Source: Veillonella sp. VA139 (lineage in GTDB: Bacteria; Bacillota; Negativicutes; Veillonellales; Veillonellaceae). Taken from it: 64,000 nucleotides of DNA. A program made the translations under genes and the position numbers. The notes beneath the pieces are model-generated. The model did no database searches, was not told the DNA's origin, and was given only the letters and a program-made list of their open reading frames with translations. The stretch covers positions 114,308 through 178,307 of the forward strand of contig NZ_RQVL01000002.1 in NCBI RefSeq assembly GCF_003992005.1. Reading direction: 5' to 3'. Positions 45,097 through 54,896 of this stretch are shown in pieces; positions within the stretch are counted from its first letter, which is position 1; each line of letters begins with the position of its first letter.

Positions 45097-48000
45097 GTTC
45101 ATGCTATTTATTAGGGGGGGTAGCACCTGTACAAGCTGAGGGTGCTGTGTATGTAACAGCTGATAAAGCCCATGAAGAGGCTAAATACAACTCACAACAA
45201 GTGAGTATTATTACTAAAAAGGACATTGAGCAAAAACAAGCAAAGTCATTAGAAGATATCATCTTCACTGAAAGCGGTGTATCTCGTACTGTGGATTCCA
45301 TGGGTCGTGTAGGTGTATCCATCCGTGGTGCTGAAGCTCGACATACGTTAATCTTAGTAGATGGCCAAGCCGTATTAGGCGACTTGGCTAAGTTCAGCGG
45401 TGCCGCTGACGAAGTGATGCGTTTGGGTACAGAAAATGTAGAACGTATCGAAATTGTACAAGGATCTGCCAGCGCTAAATATGGTTCTGATGCTATCGGT
45501 GGTGTTATCAATATTATCACGAAAAAAGCAGCGAAAAAGCCAACCATCCAAATCAATGGTGAAGGGTCTCGTGCAAAAGGTGGTGCCACAGGATATGGCA
45601 ATTCCAATTTCTTTTTACGTGCCGATTCGGGTAGTCTAGGCAAACTACGGGTTGCTATATCTGGCAGTAAAAGAGATATTATGCCTGTTCTTGCTACAAG
45701 AGAACGGCGTGACACAGGAGATAAGCTAGAAGGAGATTTTAAACCGAATGCCCTTCGCTTTTATGGTGATACATCTGACATTGGATTGAATGCCACTTAC
45801 GATATTAGTAAAAATCATAATATTCAATTGCGGTTGAATCGCTTCACAGAAGATTTAGTACGTGATATTAAAAACACTACATCTCCATTGGAGCCTCAAC
45901 GCCATTTCAAACGAGATAGTAAACGTAATACATTGAACATGATTTGGAACGGTCGTAGCGGCGTCAGCGATTGGAAACTAGAGGTAAATCATTCTCGTAT
46001 TAATGAAAATGATATTTCCCTCATTAACTATACGGGTCGTTCCGCCTATGAAGGTAAAAATGAATTGCGCTACATTGATGATGTAGACCATCGACAAACG
46101 GATATTAGATTCAATGCGAATACTGCTATTGGGGATAAGCACACATTAAGTTGGGGCCTTGCCAATACCTACGAAACAGGATCGGGTAGTCGATTAAAAA
46201 GTTCCCCTAACACAAGAACTCGCTACATTGATGCCTGGGATTATGATAAAAATTTACTCGTAGCAGGAGTAGACCGGTTAGAACGGAGACCTGGGGATAA
46301 AAGTTTACGTGTGTACTCTCATATTCATGATTATAAATTTAAACCAAGTAAGGAAGGTCTTCCAATTTGGGATAAAAATTATGAATACTATGGGTATTCT
46401 GATGAGAAAGATATTCCGCCTATTACATATGAGTATTTCCGAGAACATAATTTGGAAAAAGCGGGAGAACCAAGTGAAGTCTGGAATGACTTGGAAAAGG
46501 ATTATGGAGTCACTGATGAAGACTGGAGAAAAATAGTCGAATTTAATAAAGCTTTAAAGAAAGAGAATAACCTTCAAGGTGCCTCCTCAGTATATGTTAA
46601 ATACTTTACTCAAGGAGAGTCTGTAGACCCTGCAGAACGAGCAAAAGCGCCTAAATATAAAGGTGTTAAGTTCTTGGAAAAATACCGTGAACGAGATCAA
46701 CGGATAACGGAAGGTGAAGGGGCGATTCGGAAACGCAATTTCTACTTAGCCGATGCATGGCAAGTGAATAAAGATTTACTAGTGCAACCAACAATTCGTT
46801 TGGATCAAAGTAGTTTATTTGGCAATCACTTTTCTTGGAATCTAGGGGCTACGTATAATGTGAACTCCAATGCTCACCGTCGCTTAAAAGCCAATATTGG
46901 TACAGGTTATTCTGAACCTGGTATGGGTGAACTATGGTATAATTGGCAAATGTTCGCATCTACACCAGTTGCTATAGGGGCAGCTAAAATGGGATGGTAT
47001 TGGGCAGGTAATCCAAATCTAAAACCAGAAGTATCCAAAAATATTGACCTAAGCTTTGAAGGAGAAGGAAAAAATGACTATGCCAGAGTAGGTCTTTTCC
47101 ACAATCGTATCCGCAATTATATGTCCGTATATTTTACAGGTAAATTACAAGATTGGGCTCCACAATTATCTAAAGAAGATAAATGGATGCAAGCACCAGA
47201 TTTAATTTATAGTTTTAAAAATATTGGTAAAGCACAAATTACAGGTCTTCAATTGGAGTGGAAACATAAATTTGGTTCTAAATGGAGTACACGCTTTGGT
47301 TGGACACGATTACAAGCCTTAAATCAATCTGACCCAACAATGCCACATCATTTATTAGACCGCCCAACGAATAAGATTGATTTTGGTATTACCTTTGAAA
47401 CGAAAAAATGGAATGCTCAAATCTGGGCAGACTATTATCATAAAATGTTAGATAGTAATACGCAAAAAAACAAGTCCAACTATTGGATTTCTGGACTTGA
47501 TGAAGATAGTGCAGTTTTCAATGTATCCAATGAATATGAAGAAAAATCCTATGGCACTTGGAATGCTATGATTCAACGTAAATTCGATAAAGATTCACTC
47601 ATCTATTTTGGTATTAATAATATCTTTAACCATCGTGATGATGATAGAGCTACTCAATCCAGAGTGTATCGTTTTGGTATGAACATCAAATTTGGATCCA
47701 GTGGAACGGATTCCAATGCAAATGGCGAAAAGAAACAAAGTATTGGTAAAATTGAAGTGAAAACTATTGTTACCGTCGTAGGTGATGATATGGGTCACAT
47801 GCATCCATTCTTGGAACGCCCATTTGATAAAACTAAGAAACAAGGCGTTACAGTCATTGGTGATTATCGAACACGGTTGATGGCTCATGGTGGTTCTGAA
47901 CGTCCGCAATCCTTATACACAAGCACATCCTATGTGGGTAATGCGGCCTACAACTTACAAGACAAGAAAGAACATGGCTTGGAACAACGTGTGCGTGTAG

Positions 48001-50222
48001 GGGTAGATGCTCGTATCAATGATAATACAAATGTAAAACTTATAGCCAGTGCAAGTGGTGCGAAAGGTGTAGATACGACAAGTACGACAGTTACATCCCA
48101 AGGATTTAATCACCAACGTATTGATCAATTAGACGTCACAAGAGGTGGGACTAAATGGGACTTCTCTATTGGTCGTCTTTCAGAATCCATAGGTACCACT
48201 GGATATTGGTTTAGTAAAACATTTGATGGACTTCGTGCGGTGTGGACAGATGATCGCAACCAATTCCGTGCTGGCATTGGATCCTTTAAAGGAAGTACTG
48301 GAGTTACAGACTCTGCCTATAACCACAGTACATATGCTACGTATTTCAGAGCACCTACATTAGATGAATTTATTGGTTTAAATACACAAATTTATAATAC
48401 AACTAATGAAGGTATCTATGGTAATGAGTGGAAGAATCCTATAAAAGAAGTGGATGGCAAAAAAGTGGCTCAAGAAGGTTCATTTATGGACATCTATCGA
48501 AAAGAGTTTAAGGGTAAAAATGAAAACCTATTCTTTATGGAACAGTTAAGTGAAATTGAGCATACTATGGCAACGGCAACTGAAGAAGAAAAGATGATGA
48601 AAAAAGTAGAAATACTTCGTCGAATGGCTGAAATTGTTGGGCAAGCATATCCAGAATTAGTTAAAAATAACTATGTTGCATATAAAACAGAAAAGCCAAA
48701 CACCACAGTTAACGTTTTATATGAAGTAGAGGATTCAAAAGGAAATAAAACATATATGGAAGCGGATATGTCTTTGTATTCTCCAGAACCTCAATATAGT
48801 CCATCCTTAATTAAGAAAAATGATCCTGAAAAAGAATTTAAAGAAGAAAGAAATCGTGTATTATCAGATATTAATCTTAAACAGTTGAAAGAGGTTAATT
48901 CAAAATTTGGTTTACCATTATCAGATGCGGCAGGTTTGTCTAAAGATTATATTGATGCAAATGCAGAACGACTAAAAGAAGGATATGCTGCTGCTGCTGA
49001 ATGGGTGGCGAAAAGACATTGGAATGAAATTTATAAATATGATAGAGACCAAAAAGATATTCCAATAAAAGATGCGGGCGTATTTAGTTATAGTGAGGAT
49101 GGACATTATAAAAGTATTAGTTCATCCTCACCAGAGGCAAAAAATTTAACTAGCCCAGTAAGTGATTTTAACTTTAAACGAGTAGTAAAAGTGTATACTA
49201 AAGGATCTTATGTTCCTAATAAAGGGAGTAAGATGGATGAAGTTGACATCATTAATACATTGAAAGCTGCTAGCTTTAATCCTATTGATAGTGATAAAGC
49301 AACTGGAAAACTTCCATATATTGCAGAAAAATATGTACGTGAATTAATCAGAGTTCTTCAAGGTTCCGAACAAGGTAACACCTTACCTCGTGAAGCCCTA
49401 GAAAAAGTAATTGGCAAACCAATTAAAATGACGGGTTTAAAACTTGAACGTGATGTGATTCCGGCTATTGATAAAGCCATCTTCGCACAATATAAAACGA
49501 AGGTAAACTCTCGATTGGGTATTCAAGCTTGGTTCTTACATTCCATCAAGGATAGAAATCTATCTTTACAAGCAGGTCACTTAAAAACTAAGATGGTAAC
49601 TCACACAGGTATTACGGGATATGAAACAGATTGGGGTGGACTTCCTGATCCCGATAGTCCTATTTATGGAGATGTAACTACAGAAGTGCCAGATATGACA
49701 AATGATGTACATACTACTAATGGTATCGCCAATGTATTCGGCATCGGCTTCCAGTACCAATTAGGTAATACAGGGTTGTTATCCTTTGATTATGGTCAAA
49801 ACCGAACTGACTTCGGTCGTTATATGAACGGTCATACCATCTTTGATCATGTGCCGAATACAGCAGACTTTACGGTAAAAGGTCATTCCATGGGTGGTAC
49901 TCCACACTTCTGGACAGCACGTCTCGACATTGGACAATCTGATTACACGGTACCAGGCAGCTGGAACGCCTTCATCGATTACAAATATTTCCAACATGGT
50001 TCCTTCTTCGGTGGCAATGGTACAGGTGCTGTACCTGATCGTTATCTCGATGGTATCCGCAGCTTCACATTGGGTGGTGGATATGTTCCTCGCAAAGATT
50101 TCTTAATCGAAGCATTCTACACATTCGATGCCAAAGGTATTGGACAACGTGATACATTATACGGTGGAGAAAACTTTAAATTAGGTAACTACACTCGTAT
50201 TCAAGGTACGTACAAGTTCTAG
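45033..50222 (+). CDS. Giant TonB-dependent receptor fused to a second porin-like barrel (copy 2)
   Basis: A 1729-residue paralogue of the gene just upstream. Same plan: signal peptide 1-35, plug with ITKKDIEQKQAKSLEDIIF, VSIRGAEARHTLILVDGQ and SAKYGSDAIGGVINIIT, receptor barrel ending near residue 888 (YRFGMNIKF), then a second region with RVGVDARINDNTNVKL, a helical charged insert, and the porin-like C-terminus (GNGTGAVPDRYLDG, ending TRIQGTYKF). The ends and plug are highly alike between copies, while the extracellular-loop regions (about residues 400-560) and the insert (about 1110-1450) differ strongly, as expected for surface loops under selection. Substrate unknown. Confidence 0.88.
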   Translation: MHNYKPYHKRLLTGAIMSWMTCSCYLLGGVAPVQAEGAVYVTADKAHEEAKYNSQQVSIITKKDIEQKQAKSLEDIIFTESGVSRTVDSMGRVGVSIRGAEARHTLILVDGQAVLGDLAKFSGAADEVMRLGTENVERIEIVQGSASAKYGSDAIGGVINIITKKAAKKPTIQINGEGSRAKGGATGYGNSNFFLRADSGSLGKLRVAISGSKRDIMPVLATRERRDTGDKLEGDFKPNALRFYGDTSDIGLNATYDISKNHNIQLRLNRFTEDLVRDIKNTTSPLEPQRHFKRDSKRNTLNMIWNGRSGVSDWKLEVNHSRINENDISLINYTGRSAYEGKNELRYIDDVDHRQTDIRFNANTAIGDKHTLSWGLANTYETGSGSRLKSSPNTRTRYIDAWDYDKNLLVAGVDRLERRPGDKSLRVYSHIHDYKFKPSKEGLPIWDKNYEYYGYSDEKDIPPITYEYFREHNLEKAGEPSEVWNDLEKDYGVTDEDWRKIVEFNKALKKENNLQGASSVYVKYFTQGESVDPAERAKAPKYKGVKFLEKYRERDQRITEGEGAIRKRNFYLADAWQVNKDLLVQPTIRLDQSSLFGNHFSWNLGATYNVNSNAHRRLKANIGTGYSEPGMGELWYNWQMFASTPVAIGAAKMGWYWAGNPNLKPEVSKNIDLSFEGEGKNDYARVGLFHNRIRNYMSVYFTGKLQDWAPQLSKEDKWMQAPDLIYSFKNIGKAQITGLQLEWKHKFGSKWSTRFGWTRLQALNQSDPTMPHHLLDRPTNKIDFGITFETKKWNAQIWADYYHKMLDSNTQKNKSNYWISGLDEDSAVFNVSNEYEEKSYGTWNAMIQRKFDKDSLIYFGINNIFNHRDDDRATQSRVYRFGMNIKFGSSGTDSNANGEKKQSIGKIEVKTIVTVVGDDMGHMHPFLERPFDKTKKQGVTVIGDYRTRLMAHGGSERPQSLYTSTSYVGNAAYNLQDKKEHGLEQRVRVGVDARINDNTNVKLIASASGAKGVDTTSTTVTSQGFNHQRIDQLDVTRGGTKWDFSIGRLSESIGTTGYWFSKTFDGLRAVWTDDRNQFRAGIGSFKGSTGVTDSAYNHSTYATYFRAPTLDEFIGLNTQIYNTTNEGIYGNEWKNPIKEVDGKKVAQEGSFMDIYRKEFKGKNENLFFMEQLSEIEHTMATATEEEKMMKKVEILRRMAEIVGQAYPELVKNNYVAYKTEKPNTTVNVLYEVEDSKGNKTYMEADMSLYSPEPQYSPSLIKKNDPEKEFKEERNRVLSDINLKQLKEVNSKFGLPLSDAAGLSKDYIDANAERLKEGYAAAAEWVAKRHWNEIYKYDRDQKDIPIKDAGVFSYSEDGHYKSISSSSPEAKNLTSPVSDFNFKRVVKVYTKGSYVPNKGSKMDEVDIINTLKAASFNPIDSDKATGKLPYIAEKYVRELIRVLQGSEQGNTLPREALEKVIGKPIKMTGLKLERDVIPAIDKAIFAQYKTKVNSRLGIQAWFLHSIKDRNLSLQAGHLKTKMVTHTGITGYETDWGGLPDPDSPIYGDVTTEVPDMTNDVHTTNGIANVFGIGFQYQLGNTGLLSFDYGQNRTDFGRYMNGHTIFDHVPNTADFTVKGHSMGGTPHFWTARLDIGQSDYTVPGSWNAFIDYKYFQHGSFFGGNGTGAVPDRYLDGIRSFTLGGGYVPRKDFLIEAFYTFDAKGIGQRDTLYGGENFKLGNYTRIQGTYKF

Positions 50223-50315
50223 TACAATTTAACACAAAATCTTATATACTTTGACCTATGGTTATGTATGACTATACAGGAAGATAGACTGGCTTTCAGT
50301 ATATAAAGATGTATG

Positions 50316-50354
50316 ATAGAGGATAGTTAACGATACAAGTTAGCTATCCTCTAT
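50316..50354 (+). terminator. Hairpin after receptor copy 2
   Basis: A 16-bp stem with one G-T pair (50316-50331 with 50339-50354), 7-base loop. No clear T-run follows. Confidence 0.6.
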
Positions 50355-50400
50355 TACTATGTTATGTGTGTCAGTATGGGAATGTATATCTTAAGATTTA

Positions 50401-50550
50401 TCCTACATTACATTGAGATGCAAAAATTGTCTATTAGAGTGTAAAAATTACATTGGAATGCAAAAAATAATTTATTTTAGACGAAGATTGCATTTGAATG
50501 CAATCTTAGGTAAAATTATAGTAAAGATTGCATCGTAATGTATTTTTGTA
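50401..50550 (+). repeat. Phased array of operator-like motifs
   Basis: Motifs of the form CATT-NN-AATG with flanking TTR and CAA begin at about 50411, 50431 (degenerate), 50451, 50491 and 50531, i.e. spaced by about 20 or 40 bases. One copy is a full palindrome, GATTGCATTTGAATGCAATC (50486-50505). The array ends about 70 bases before the AAA ATPase gene. Confidence 0.65.
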
Positions 50551-50617
50551 AGATACTGAGAAACTAAGTGATACTTTCATCGTATTGAAAGGTATCACAA
50601 ATGATAGAGGAGTAGGC

Positions 50618-51826
50618 ATGAAGCTAATTAATAGGGAAATGTATGTACAGTTTCTAAGAAATCATAGAGAAAAGCATGTTATAAAAATTGTGTCTGGTGT
50701 ACGTAGATGTGGTAAATCAACTCTATTTTATCTCTTTCAACAAGAGTTACTACAAGAAGGGGTAAAGGAAAACCAAATCATTGCCATTAACTTTGAAGAT
50801 TTGGAATACAGGGATTTAACGGATTATATACAGTTGTATGAATACATAAAGTCTAAGATAGTTCCTAATCAACAAATGTATATATTTTTGGATGAGGTCC
50901 AACATGTGCAAGGGTTCGAACGTGTAGTGGATAGTTTTTATATTAAAGATAATGTAGATATCTATATTACCGGACCTAATGCGTACTTTATGTCTTCAGA
51001 GATGGCTACCTTATTAGCGGGTCGGTATGTTCAGTTAGATATGTTACCTTTATCATTTAAAGAATTTTTTGAAGCATATAAAGATACAACCAATCTATCT
51101 TTGAATGGTTTGTATCGTCTATTTATAGAGCAAAGTGGTTTCCCAGGGACACTAGAATATGTTGGTCATGATGAAATGCTGCGTACCTATTTAGAAGGTA
51201 TAGTCAATTCTGTAGTGTTGAAAGATGTTATGACCCGCTTAAAGGGAAGCGATATTTTAATATTAGAAAGTATTATTCGGTATATTGCTGCCAATGTGGG
51301 AAGTTTATTAACGCCTAAAAAAATAGCTGATTCTCTTACTAGTATGGGTAGAAAGGTAGATAGTCGTACTGTAGAAAGGTATATGGCAGCCCTGCGAGAT
51401 GCATTATTAATTTATGAAGCTACTAGATTTGATGTGCGGGGGAAGGAATTGCTTAGATTATATTCTAAATTTTATTTAGTTGATCCTGGGTTGAGAACAT
51501 TTTTCGTACCTAACACAGGACGAGATACAGGTCACATTCTTGAAAATGTGGTGTATTTAGAATTATTACGCCGAGGCTACACGGTTCATGTCGGTATCCT
51601 AAAAAATGGTGAAATAGATTTTGTAGCTCAGAAACATGGACTATTTGAGTATTATCAAGTGAGTCAAAGTGTGTTAGATCCTACTACGTTAGATAGAGAA
51701 CTAGCTCCTTTATTTGAGGTGAAAGATTATCATCCGAAATTTTTGCTTACCTTGGATGAGATTAATAGCAATGCATCCTATGAGGGAATACAACAAAAAA
51801 ATGTGCTAGAATGGCTGTTGGAATAG
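50618..51826 (+). CDS. AAA ATPase with DUF4143 domain
   Basis: A 402-residue protein of the widespread ATP-binding/DUF4143 family. Walker A is GVRRCGKST at residues 27-35 and Walker B ends in LDE at 91-93. The C-terminal DUF4143 part includes YLELLRRGYTVHVGILKNGEIDF, a PD-(D/E)XK-like segment. Function is not established. The frame opens at 50585, but AGAGGAG at 50606-50612 supports ATG 50618. The upstream phased repeats suggest dedicated regulation. Confidence 0.88.
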   Translation: MKLINREMYVQFLRNHREKHVIKIVSGVRRCGKSTLFYLFQQELLQEGVKENQIIAINFEDLEYRDLTDYIQLYEYIKSKIVPNQQMYIFLDEVQHVQGFERVVDSFYIKDNVDIYITGPNAYFMSSEMATLLAGRYVQLDMLPLSFKEFFEAYKDTTNLSLNGLYRLFIEQSGFPGTLEYVGHDEMLRTYLEGIVNSVVLKDVMTRLKGSDILILESIIRYIAANVGSLLTPKKIADSLTSMGRKVDSRTVERYMAALRDALLIYEATRFDVRGKELLRLYSKFYLVDPGLRTFFVPNTGRDTGHILENVVYLELLRRGYTVHVGILKNGEIDFVAQKHGLFEYYQVSQSVLDPTTLDRELAPLFEVKDYHPKFLLTLDEINSNASYEGIQQKNVLEWLLE

Positions 51827-51881
51827 GTGTTTTTAAATATGGAGTAAACGTATTAAAATATATCTTATATAAGGGTGACAA

Positions 51882-52310
51882 GTGAAAGAAGAAATAACAA
51901 AAGAAGTTCAAGAATCAACAGGCGTGATTCGTTATGTTTGGATTCTATTAGGCGCTATTAGCTTTGGCTTAGGATCGTTGGGAATTGTATTACCTTTATT
52001 GCCGACGGTACCATTTTATTTATTTGCTGTATTTTGTTTTGCTAGAGGTTCTAAACGATTCCATGAAAAGTTTGTAAACTCTAAGCTCTATGCAAACTAT
52101 GTAGAACCGTTTAAAAATAAAAGTGGCATGCCACTGCGCACTAAGATTAATATTTTAGTGTCTGTGTCTATTTTATTGGGCATTGGTGCTTATGGTATGC
52201 GCAATATGCCTGTAGCATTATACGTTATGGGCGCTGTATGGATAGGTCATGTCATTGCTCTTGCGTTTATTGTGAAAACGGCACCAGCAGAAGCTAAAGT
52301 AGAGCAATAG
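51882..52310 (+). CDS. DUF454 (YbaN-like) inner-membrane protein
   Basis: A 142-residue protein with about three to four membrane segments. GSLGIVLPLLPTVPFYLFAVFCFARGS (around residues 33-59) is the DUF454 hallmark, and the following helix and paired C-terminal membrane segments fit. Function unknown. The start is GTG 51882 preceded by AAGGGTGA. It lies 55 bases after the AAA ATPase gene. Confidence 0.85.
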   Translation: MKEEITKEVQESTGVIRYVWILLGAISFGLGSLGIVLPLLPTVPFYLFAVFCFARGSKRFHEKFVNSKLYANYVEPFKNKSGMPLRTKINILVSVSILLGIGAYGMRNMPVALYVMGAVWIGHVIALAFIVKTAPAEAKVEQ

Positions 52311-52387
52311 GTATTTTAGTAGTGCAAGTGTATCATGTTTATATAAAACTGAATATGGTGTACACATACGGATAGAATATTTGTATT

Positions 52388-52428
52388 AGCCAAATCATGA
52401 ATGAATGCTCATCGTGATTTGGCTTTTA
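52388..52428 (+). terminator. Terminator after DUF454 gene
   Basis: AGCCAAATCA (52388-52397) pairs perfectly with TGATTTGGCT (52415-52424), followed by TTTT. Confidence 0.8.
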
Positions 52429-52670
52429 TTGTATTGTGCTTATGTGGTATAGTAGTAGCAACCATAAACATGTCTAAAGATAACTTAGTCATGGGGGATT
52501 GGTAAATATTATTTTATAGATTCTATAGTTACCATACATAGTGAGTATTACGAGCTATTGGTTACGGGTGATTCGATATACTTGATGTCATATGCTTTTT
52601 TGTGAAAATAAATAATGGCAGTGATACATGGCTGTGTCTATGTATAGATTATAATTAGGAGCGGAAGACT
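52429..52670. other. Intergenic region before aroD
   Basis: AT-rich; no gene, repeat or clear promoter recognised. Together with the terminator it makes a 360-base gap. Confidence 0.5.
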
Positions 52671-53423
52671 ATGAAATTAAAGCCACAAGGGCCTATACAA
52701 GGAGAACGATGTGCTATTTGTGTTCCTATTGTAGGACCGTCGATGGAAGATATACTTTCACAGGTGCAAGAGGCAGTGCAAGCAAAGGTAGACCTTATCG
52801 AATTGCGTCCAGATATGTGGATGAAAGATTCCCATATATCTGAGGAAGAGTACATACCAACAATAGTAAATTTAGTAGAAGAAGTGCATTCTAAATATGA
52901 AAAGATACCTGTGTTGTTTACATGGCGAACGATAGGTGAAGGTGGAGAAACGCCGTTATGTAGTGATAATTACATCAAATTATTACAAGCGATTGTGGAT
53001 CAAGACTTGGTGCAAGCCATCGATGTAGAATTATTTGCCTACACAGAGGAAATTGGTAGTATCATGAAGGAAGCCCATCACCAAGGGATACAAACGGTGA
53101 TGAGTTATCACAACTTTCATAGTACACCAGACATAGAAACATTACATGTCTACGCAGAACGCATGGTATCTGTGGATGCACAAGTGATTAAGTTTGCACT
53201 CATGCCAACCACAAATGATGATGTACTTTCAGTACTACAATTTACAAAAGAATTAACGGAACGGTATCCACAGTTGCCACGCATAACCATGTCTATGGGA
53301 CAATTAGGGCAGATGACACGCACCTGTGGACATGTGTTTGGGAACTGTTTGACCTTTGGTACATTGGGACAAGCATCGGCACCTGGACAGGTAGAGGTGG
53401 CGGTTTTACAGCAATTGTTATGA
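52671..53423 (+). CDS. aroD: Type I 3-dehydroquinate dehydratase
   Basis: Class I dehydroquinase of the shikimate pathway, acting through a Schiff base. The 250-residue protein shows ELRPDMW (about 44-50), the catalytic His147 in MSYHNFH and the Schiff-base Lys174 in VIKFALMP. Length is normal. AGGAG precedes the start. No other aro gene is close by; the next gene is HutP-like. Confidence 0.96.
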   Translation: MKLKPQGPIQGERCAICVPIVGPSMEDILSQVQEAVQAKVDLIELRPDMWMKDSHISEEEYIPTIVNLVEEVHSKYEKIPVLFTWRTIGEGGETPLCSDNYIKLLQAIVDQDLVQAIDVELFAYTEEIGSIMKEAHHQGIQTVMSYHNFHSTPDIETLHVYAERMVSVDAQVIKFALMPTTNDDVLSVLQFTKELTERYPQLPRITMSMGQLGQMTRTCGHVFGNCLTFGTLGQASAPGQVEVAVLQQLL

Positions 53424-53541
53424 GATTAACTATCGCTGAATAGTTTAGTATGCTTTATATTGTCTCTAAAAATTCTGTGGTAACCTGCTTTGAGATACGG
53501 TATACTTAAGATAATAGATAATTCATAATAGGAGACATAGT

Positions 53542-53961
53542 ATGGAAACAACAAGTATTGGCGTAGGGCGTGCTGCATTACATATTGCCATTTCTGAAAG
53601 CCGAACAGAAGAGATGGCATTACGGAAAGACTTTGAAGTACAAGGCATTCATAGCTGTGCCGTCGATTTTGGAGGGGCTTTCACGGAGATTATTCCTAAA
53701 ATCATTGAACGGGCTGTGGTTGCTGCGGAACGACAAGGTTTAATTGCTAGTGACCATGTGAGTAAGGGGGCTGTGGTTGGTGCTACGGCACAAGCTTTGG
53801 AGCAGTTGAAAAATAAATGTGTGGGGCTTAATGTGGGCGGTAAGGTTGGCATTGCCCGTAGTCAAGAACATTTAAGTGTAGCTATTTATTTGGGCGTAGG
53901 TGTATTGCATTTGGATGAGATTGCTGTGGCTATGGCACATCGAGCTGTCCCAAATCTGTAG
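53542..53961 (+). CDS. HutP-family protein
   Basis: A 139-residue protein resembling the HutP family: AVDFGGAFTEIIPKIIERAVVAAERQG (about residues 40-66) followed by GAVVGATAQALEQL and a Gly-rich VGGKVGIARS, ending with HLDEIAVAMAHRAV. Bacillus HutP is an RNA-binding antiterminator of the histidine-utilisation operon, activated by histidine and Mg2+. No hut gene is nearby, so its RNA target is unknown. It sits between aroD and menB. AGGAG is present upstream of the ATG. Confidence 0.75.
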   Translation: METTSIGVGRAALHIAISESRTEEMALRKDFEVQGIHSCAVDFGGAFTEIIPKIIERAVVAAERQGLIASDHVSKGAVVGATAQALEQLKNKCVGLNVGGKVGIARSQEHLSVAIYLGVGVLHLDEIAVAMAHRAVPNL

Positions 53962-54042
53962 AAGTGCTATAAATTTATTACCAGATTTGGTATAATATTT
54001 TTTAGAGTTTATAGACAATAGCTAATCATTTTGGAGGTAACT

Positions 54043-54885
54043 ATGAGTCAATTCGATTGGAAAGTATTAGATCGTAATTACGAAGATGTCATTTATGAAA
54101 CATATAATGGAATTGCTAAAATTACGATTAATCGTCCAGAAGTTCGTAATGCATTCCGTCCTAAAACAGTGATGGAGTTAATTGACGCTTTCACCATTGC
54201 TCGTGAAGATGCAGAAGTAGGCGTTATTATCTTGACTGGCGCTAATCATGGTCAAGGAGAAGATAAAGAAGCATTCTGCTCCGGTGGCGACCAACGTGTT
54301 CGTGGTGATGGCGGTTATGTAGGGGATGACAAAATTCCTCGTTTAAACGTGTTGGATTTGCAACATTTAATCCGCATCACTCCAAAACCTGTTATTGCTA
54401 TGGTTAACGGTTTTGCTATTGGTGGTGGTCATGTATTACACATCGTGTGTGACCTTTCCATCGCCTCTGAAAATGCAAAATTTGGTCAAACAGGCCCTCG
54501 TGTAGGTTCCTTCGACGCTGGTTACGGTGCTGGTTACTTAGCTCGTTTAGTAGGCCATAAAAAAGCTCGTGAAATCTGGTTCTTATGCCGTCAATATTCT
54601 GCCAAAGAAGCATTAGACATGGGTCTTGTGAACACTGTGGTTCCATTTGATCAATTAGAAGCAGAAACAGTGAAATGGTGTGAAGAGATTCTTCAATTAT
54701 CTCCAATGGCACTTCGTTTCTTGAAAGCCTCCTTCAATGCGGATACAGATGGTCTAGCTGGTTTACAACAATTTGCAGGGGATGCGACGTTATTGTTCTA
54801 CACAACAGACGAAGGTAAAGAAGGTCGCGATGCATTTAAAGAAAAACGTAAACCTGATTTCAAACAATTCCCTAAATTCCCTTAA
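54043..54885 (+). CDS. menB: 1,4-dihydroxy-2-naphthoyl-CoA synthase
   Basis: Crotonase-fold enzyme that closes the naphthoquinone ring in menaquinone synthesis. The 280-residue protein has [33 protein letters not shown] and the [12 protein letters not shown] stretch characteristic of MenB. The frame can be read from TTG 54031, but that is within the TTGGAGG ribosome site, so ATG 54043 is used. menE follows after 11 bases. Confidence 0.95.
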   Translation: MSQFDWKVLDRNYEDVIYETYNGIAKITINRPEVRNAFRPKTVMELIDAFTIAREDAEVGVIILTGANHGQGEDKEAFCSGGDQRVRGDGGYVGDDKIPRLNVLDLQHLIRITPKPVIAMVNGFAIGGGHVLHIVCDLSIASENAKFGQTGPRVGSFDAGYGAGYLARLVGHKKAREIWFLCRQYSAKEALDMGLVNTVVPFDQLEAETVKWCEEILQLSPMALRFLKASFNADTDGLAGLQQFAGDATLLFYTTDEGKEGRDAFKEKRKPDFKQFPKFP

Positions 54886-54896
54886 TGGCTTAGGTT

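Noticed and set aside
45104..45715. 203-codon minus-strand ORF inside receptor copy 2
   Set aside because: Antisense to the well-conserved plug region; Ser/Pro/Arg-rich shadow translation without a recognisable domain.
50401..50550. CRISPR array
   Set aside because: The motifs are short and degenerate, there are no spacers of constant length between identical long repeats, and no cas genes are in the window.
50921..50935. tRNA T-loop-like GGTTCGAA
   Set aside because: It lies inside the AAA ATPase coding sequence and no cloverleaf can be built around it.
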